Assembly (NCBI GenBank): GCA_943371235.1
Contig: CALRTZ010000010.1
Coordinates: 1 to 64,000, forward strand
Source of the DNA: CAJBVG01 sp943371235
GTDB taxonomy: Bacteria; Bacteroidota; Bacteroidia; Sphingobacteriales; Sphingobacteriaceae
Reading direction: 5' to 3'
Length of the DNA stretch: 64,000 nt
Position numbers and translations under genes: made by a program. Shown here one piece after another: positions 60,336 to 64,000 of the stretch. Under the pieces are notes generated by a model. The model ran no database searches, was not told the DNA's origin, and saw only the letters and a program-made list of their open reading frames with translations. How positions within the stretch are numbered: the stretch's first letter is position 1; each line of letters begins with the position of its first letter.

Positions 60336-61865
60336 ATGAAAAAACATATCCTTACCTTAATTGGCATAGCTATTTTTTGCAATTCTTACTCTCAAATAAA
60401 TCCTATTAGAGAACAATATTTCCATTCGACTTCAAAAAGTGAATCTAAACTAAAATCAATCATTAAAATAGTTCCAACTGATTTTAGAGAAATACTATGG
60501 TCAACTTTTTCTAACAATTGGGACACCTCCTTGTCTTATTCATATCAGCTTAAATATATTGACAATAAAATTATCACTAAGTATGATTTAGATTACACAA
60601 GGTCTGATACTTCATTCAAATACGAATACATTTACGATGGTCAAAATAAATTAATTCAAATTGATAAATATTTTTACAATAGTTCTGACGGCAGCTATAC
60701 ATTATTCTATAAAGATCTTTATTATTACTTTAACAATAACTTAAGAACCTTAATTGTATATCAAGAATACGATACTAATACACAACTTTGGGTTACTAAA
60801 AGGAGAAAGATAGAAGAATTAGATGTTAAGGGTAATTTAATCCTATCTAAACTTGAGGAATATGGGGTTAATGGATGGAAAGTATTAAACTATTTTGGCA
60901 AAAGTTATACTTATTATAACAATACGAACAGATTAATATTAGAGATTGACAGTGTGTACAACTCAAACACTAAAAAAACTGGTGCAAATAATAAAACGGA
61001 AAGAGTTTATAATAATCTTGATCAATTAGTCGAATTTAAAAGATACACTCCCAATAATAATCTGTTGAAATTAAGTTCAATTATTAAAATTGAATATAAC
61101 AACCTTGGGGTACCATTAAAAGAAGTTGTTTATGATGCAAGTCAATTTCCGACATTAATACCAAGTTTTAAAATAGACAGTATTACTTGGCTTTCTTTTG
61201 ATAGTGATGTAGAGTACTTTAACAACATACAACTGTCGTCAATAGACTCTACTTACCAAAATGCTGCTTATTATTTTTCAGGCAAAACCATTGGAGTTAA
61301 GTTAGACAGCAATAACTCCTATTCTGTTTCCTATTATTGGATGATGAATAATAACTTAAAAAAGTTTTCGAGAAACGATAGAATTTTCGATAGCAATAAA
61401 AGCTTAATTGAAAGTTTATCATACTCTGTTGACGTAAATGATAATTGGGAAATTTCAAATGCAGACAAAAATATCATAACCTATGATATTGATAATAATG
61501 TTTCTGAATTTATTGAGCAACGATACAAGCAAAATCAATATGTAAATTTCAGAAAAAGAGAATATTCGAATTACATCAGCATTGACGTATCATCGGGCAT
61601 CAACACTTCTAAAAATACCCTAAAAGTAAAGCTCTTCCCTAACCCAAGTGCAGATGGAAAAGTTTCTGTAAATGTAAAAATGGAAGCAGCATCAGCATTA
61701 AGTATTAAGATAACAGACCTTAAAGGAAGCGTAGTTTATACAGATAAAAAAGAACTCGGTAAAGGATTAAATACTGTTGAGTTGAGTGGCTTACAGCAAG
61801 GAATGTATGTGGTGGTATTGAGTAACGAGTATGGAGTATCGAGAACGAAATTGATAGTACAGTAA
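60336..61865 (+). CDS. tandem T9SS surface protein, paralogue 5
   Basis: The 509-residue protein starts at ATG 60336 with a signal peptide (MKKHILTLIGIAIFCNSYSQ); the TTG at 60327 is rejected. The body keeps the repeat style (YIYDGQNKLIQIDKYFYNSS, KTERVYNNLDQLVEFKRY) but is divergent and lacks TFTDNFGS. The sorting domain (LFPNPSADGKVSV to RTKLIVQ) is nearly identical to the others. Its stop codon is two bases before the start of paralogue 6, so the two are cotranscribed. Function unknown. Confidence 0.78.
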   Translation: MKKHILTLIGIAIFCNSYSQINPIREQYFHSTSKSESKLKSIIKIVPTDFREILWSTFSNNWDTSLSYSYQLKYIDNKIITKYDLDYTRSDTSFKYEYIYDGQNKLIQIDKYFYNSSDGSYTLFYKDLYYYFNNNLRTLIVYQEYDTNTQLWVTKRRKIEELDVKGNLILSKLEEYGVNGWKVLNYFGKSYTYYNNTNRLILEIDSVYNSNTKKTGANNKTERVYNNLDQLVEFKRYTPNNNLLKLSSIIKIEYNNLGVPLKEVVYDASQFPTLIPSFKIDSITWLSFDSDVEYFNNIQLSSIDSTYQNAAYYFSGKTIGVKLDSNNSYSVSYYWMMNNNLKKFSRNDRIFDSNKSLIESLSYSVDVNDNWEISNADKNIITYDIDNNVSEFIEQRYKQNQYVNFRKREYSNYISIDVSSGINTSKNTLKVKLFPNPSADGKVSVNVKMEAASALSIKITDLKGSVVYTDKKELGKGLNTVELSGLQQGMYVVVLSNEYGVSRTKLIVQ

Positions 61866-61867
61866 TA

Positions 61868-63406
61868 ATGAAATCTATGAAATCGCTTTTAATTTTTGCA
61901 CTACTATTCATAAATATAAATAGCCATGCGTATACGTACAACCACAAAAAAAGTACATATACTCCCTCGGATATAGAAAAAATAAATCAGAAATATAATA
62001 ATTTACATGGGTCCAAACAGGTTCCAACTATTATAAAAGAATCTGAATGGTCAAGCAGTTTAATGAACTGGCAAGGAGAAACACAAGAGGAATACTTCTA
62101 TGAAAACAATCTTGTTAAAAGTGTTACTACCTTTAATTATAATAGAACTGATACTTTAAGCCGAAAAACACTTACTTATAATACCGATAATTATTTAACA
62201 TTATACCTCGATGAAACATATGTAGGTAATGGTGTATATGAGCCTAAAGAACGTATTTATTATATATATGAAAATAATTACAATAAGATGACTTCCACAG
62301 AAGAATCATACAGTAAGTTCTCCAATATTTGGTATCCGGAAACAATAGAAATAGAAGAGAAATTAAATAATGGAGAAACTATTAGATTTACACAATACAT
62401 CTACATATTAAATGAAAAGAAACCGAATATTGGAAAATCCACTACTATTAAAAAACTAAATAATAATACATCAAAAATTACGGAAATTATAGATAGTTTA
62501 CTTAATTTTAATACAGGAGAGTACGTTTTATTAAAGAAAGTATCTAAGATATACGATGTAAATGAAAATGCTATTTCAATTGTTCATAGCGGATATAATA
62601 ATGGCACAACAATAATCGAACAAATAGATAGCATCAATTACATCAATAATATACCTTACGAAACTATTACCTATAAATTCTATGATGGTATCCCTTATAA
62701 AGCTTATAAGCGCACTAACATGGTTTGGAAAGATTATAATACGACTAAAGATTTTAATGAAAACCAATTAACAGATTACACTAGATATATTTTCTCGCAA
62801 AATTCTTGGAATTTTTACGAAAAAATAAGTACTGCTTTTACAGATACCAATGGATCTAACATCTATTTAATAGAAAGATATATCTCAAACAGCTGGGTTC
62901 CATTGTTCCGATCTAAGCTACAAAATAACAAATACGCTCATGTAACATTACATTGTCGAGAAGAATTCGACCAAGTTAATTCTAAATGGGATACTACTTA
63001 TGGCTACGGAAATTATTTTCAATACAACGTGAATGAAAATATTATAGAGCAGAGACAATTTTTTTATTATACATTTACTTTAGAATGGCAAAATACATAC
63101 AAATGGGAGTACTTTGATTTCATTACCATAAGTACTGGAATTGCTTCAAATAAAAACACTTTAGAAACTACGCTCTACCCTAACCCAAGTGCAGATGGAA
63201 AAGTTTCTGTAAATGTTAAAATGGAAGCTGCATCAGTATTAAGTATTAAGATAACAGACTTAAAAGGCAGCGAAGTTTATACTGATAAAAAAGACTTAGG
63301 AAAAGGATTAAATACTATTCAGTTGAGTGGATTACAGCAAGGAATGTACTTCATAGTATTGAGTAGCGAGTATGGAGTATCGAGAAGCAAGTTAGTCGTT
63401 AATTAA
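61868..63406 (+). CDS. tandem T9SS surface protein, paralogue 6
   Basis: The 512-residue protein has a signal peptide (MKSMKSLLIFALLFININSHA). It is closest to paralogue 4: EKINQKYNNLHGSKQVPTII, LNNGETIRFTQYIY, TIKKLNNNTSKITEIIDSLL and TAFTDTNGSNIYLIERY. The T9SS type A domain begins LYPNPSADGKVSV and ends SRSKLVVN. It starts two bases after paralogue 5. A 36-bp-arm palindrome begins at its stop codon. Function unknown. Confidence 0.8.
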   Translation: MKSMKSLLIFALLFININSHAYTYNHKKSTYTPSDIEKINQKYNNLHGSKQVPTIIKESEWSSSLMNWQGETQEEYFYENNLVKSVTTFNYNRTDTLSRKTLTYNTDNYLTLYLDETYVGNGVYEPKERIYYIYENNYNKMTSTEESYSKFSNIWYPETIEIEEKLNNGETIRFTQYIYILNEKKPNIGKSTTIKKLNNNTSKITEIIDSLLNFNTGEYVLLKKVSKIYDVNENAISIVHSGYNNGTTIIEQIDSINYINNIPYETITYKFYDGIPYKAYKRTNMVWKDYNTTKDFNENQLTDYTRYIFSQNSWNFYEKISTAFTDTNGSNIYLIERYISNSWVPLFRSKLQNNKYAHVTLHCREEFDQVNSKWDTTYGYGNYFQYNVNENIIEQRQFFYYTFTLEWQNTYKWEYFDFITISTGIASNKNTLETTLYPNPSADGKVSVNVKMEAASVLSIKITDLKGSEVYTDKKDLGKGLNTIQLSGLQQGMYFIVLSSEYGVSRSKLVVN

Positions 63407-63494
63407 ATTGTGAATTGTAAATGGTGAATGGTGAATTAAGCGTTGAGGTTACTAAATTGCTTAATTTACCATTCACCATTTACAATTTACAATT
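63406..63494. terminator. 36-bp-arm palindrome between convergent genes
   Basis: Bases 63406-63441 and 63459-63494 match at 34 of 36 positions around a 17-base loop. Arms consist of GTGAATT/GTAAATT-type heptamers. It fills the gap between paralogue 6 and the porin gene, overlapping both stop codons, and probably terminates both transcripts. Confidence 0.75.
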
Positions 63495-64000
63495 AATCAT
63501 AAAACGCCCATCTCAGCCCTACCTTTAGCGCTCGATCTGGCAAAGGGTGCCTATTTACCATGTAGTATCCGTTATTGCTTACTCCTTGGTTCAAATGGTC
63601 GATTTTTAACATTAACACCGCTCGCTTTAAACTTGCTGTTAAGAAGAAATCGACAATAGGGTAATCGCCTAAACTTGTGTTCGAAAGATAAAATTGTGTG
63701 CTTGCTGCATCGTAGTTATAGGCTAGTGTATTGGTGTAATACCTAACATCAAATCCGGTGCGTATGTTCAACGCTTTTTTGAATACGTATGATTGGAAAT
63801 AAAAACTCTGATACGTAAATACTCTAGGCATCCGGATAATTTGCGACTGATCTGTGCCTTGAATGTAAATTTGATTTAACAAATGAAATTTACCAAGTTG
63901 AAATGCTTTTTGTAGTTGCACTTGGTAATAGCGGTGATTTGGCAACTGACGTGGCATCATCAAACTATCATAATACACTTGGTGACCAATATTACCGAGT
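63493..64000 (-). CDS. putative porin, C-terminal part (cut by window edge)
   Basis: The frame stays open from its stop at 63493 to the window end, so the N terminus lies outside; 169 codons are visible. Alternating beta strands and the ending YYMVNRHPLPDRALKVGLRWAFYD with an aromatic last strand match the putative porin family of Bacteroidota (Porin_10 type), predicted outer-membrane beta barrels of unknown substrate. The GTG at 63978 is internal, not the start. Confidence 0.75.
   Translation of the reverse strand, partial: LGNIGHQVYYDSLMMPRQLPNHRYYQVQLQKAFQLGKFHLLNQIYIQGTDQSQIIRMPRVFTYQSFYFQSYVFKKALNIRTGFDVRYYTNTLAYNYDAASTQFYLSNTSLGDYPIVDFFLTASLKRAVLMLKIDHLNQGVSNNGYYMVNRHPLPDRALKVGLRWAFYD

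Noticed and set aside
1..64000. tRNA, rRNA or known riboswitch
   Set aside because: I looked through the intergenic gaps, all shorter than 300 bases, and saw no cloverleaf or familiar aptamer; a covariance-model scan was not possible here.

Overview
The window comes from an AT-rich genome of the phylum Bacteroidota. Evidence is the TAnnTTTG-type -7 promoter boxes, many type IX secretion system (T9SS) C-terminal sorting domains, a PorP/SprF protein next to a giant PKD-repeat protein, a carboxypeptidase-like-plug TonB receptor, and families restricted to or typical of the phylum (DUF4293, DUF5606, putative porin). Genus cannot be told from the sequence. No rRNA, tRNA, insertion sequence, prophage or CRISPR array was seen, and no gap between genes exceeds 300 bases.

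Layout. 1-4700: housekeeping genes (DUF4293 protein, four-helix-bundle protein, enolase, carA with a possible leader peptide/attenuator, panB). 4700-13400: secreted T9SS proteins (LamG, M23 peptidase), a GNAT-like/HTH pair resembling a toxin-antitoxin module, an RluA pseudouridine synthase, a ParDE module, a di-haem peroxidase and a DHFR-like reductase, separated by repeated palindromic elements. 13400-33000: a long minus-strand block of envelope and secreted proteins: TonB receptor, PorV-like protein, beta-propeller lipoprotein, lipoproteins, an OB-fold protein plus EEP nuclease unit, and a PorP/SprF partner with a 1525-residue PKD protein. 33000-34100: gpsA. 34100-44800: an N2O/NO gene set: cytochrome c, clade II nosZ, nosB-like, nosL, nosD, nosF, nosY and a truncated haemoglobin on plus; fasciclin, an oxidase-like membrane protein, Crp/Fnr, Rrf2 and a ScdA/RIC repair protein on minus. 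44800-53800: TolC/HlyD exporter parts, polysaccharide deacetylase, aconitase, RlmH, DUF5606, cyclophilin and a conserved secreted protein. 53800-63400: six tandem paralogous secreted proteins with nearly identical sorting domains. The window ends in a partial putative porin.

How the parts relate. The nos operon and the fasciclin gene each carry an FNR-like palindrome centred exactly 36.5 bases before the G of a -7 TTTG, so one Crp/Fnr protein (encoded at 42754-43347) probably controls both. About a dozen secreted proteins depend on T9SS machinery encoded elsewhere. Intergenic space is largely filled by palindromes built of 7- to 9-base units; several sit at gene 3' ends and look like terminators, and three small accessory loci are bracketed by paired copies.
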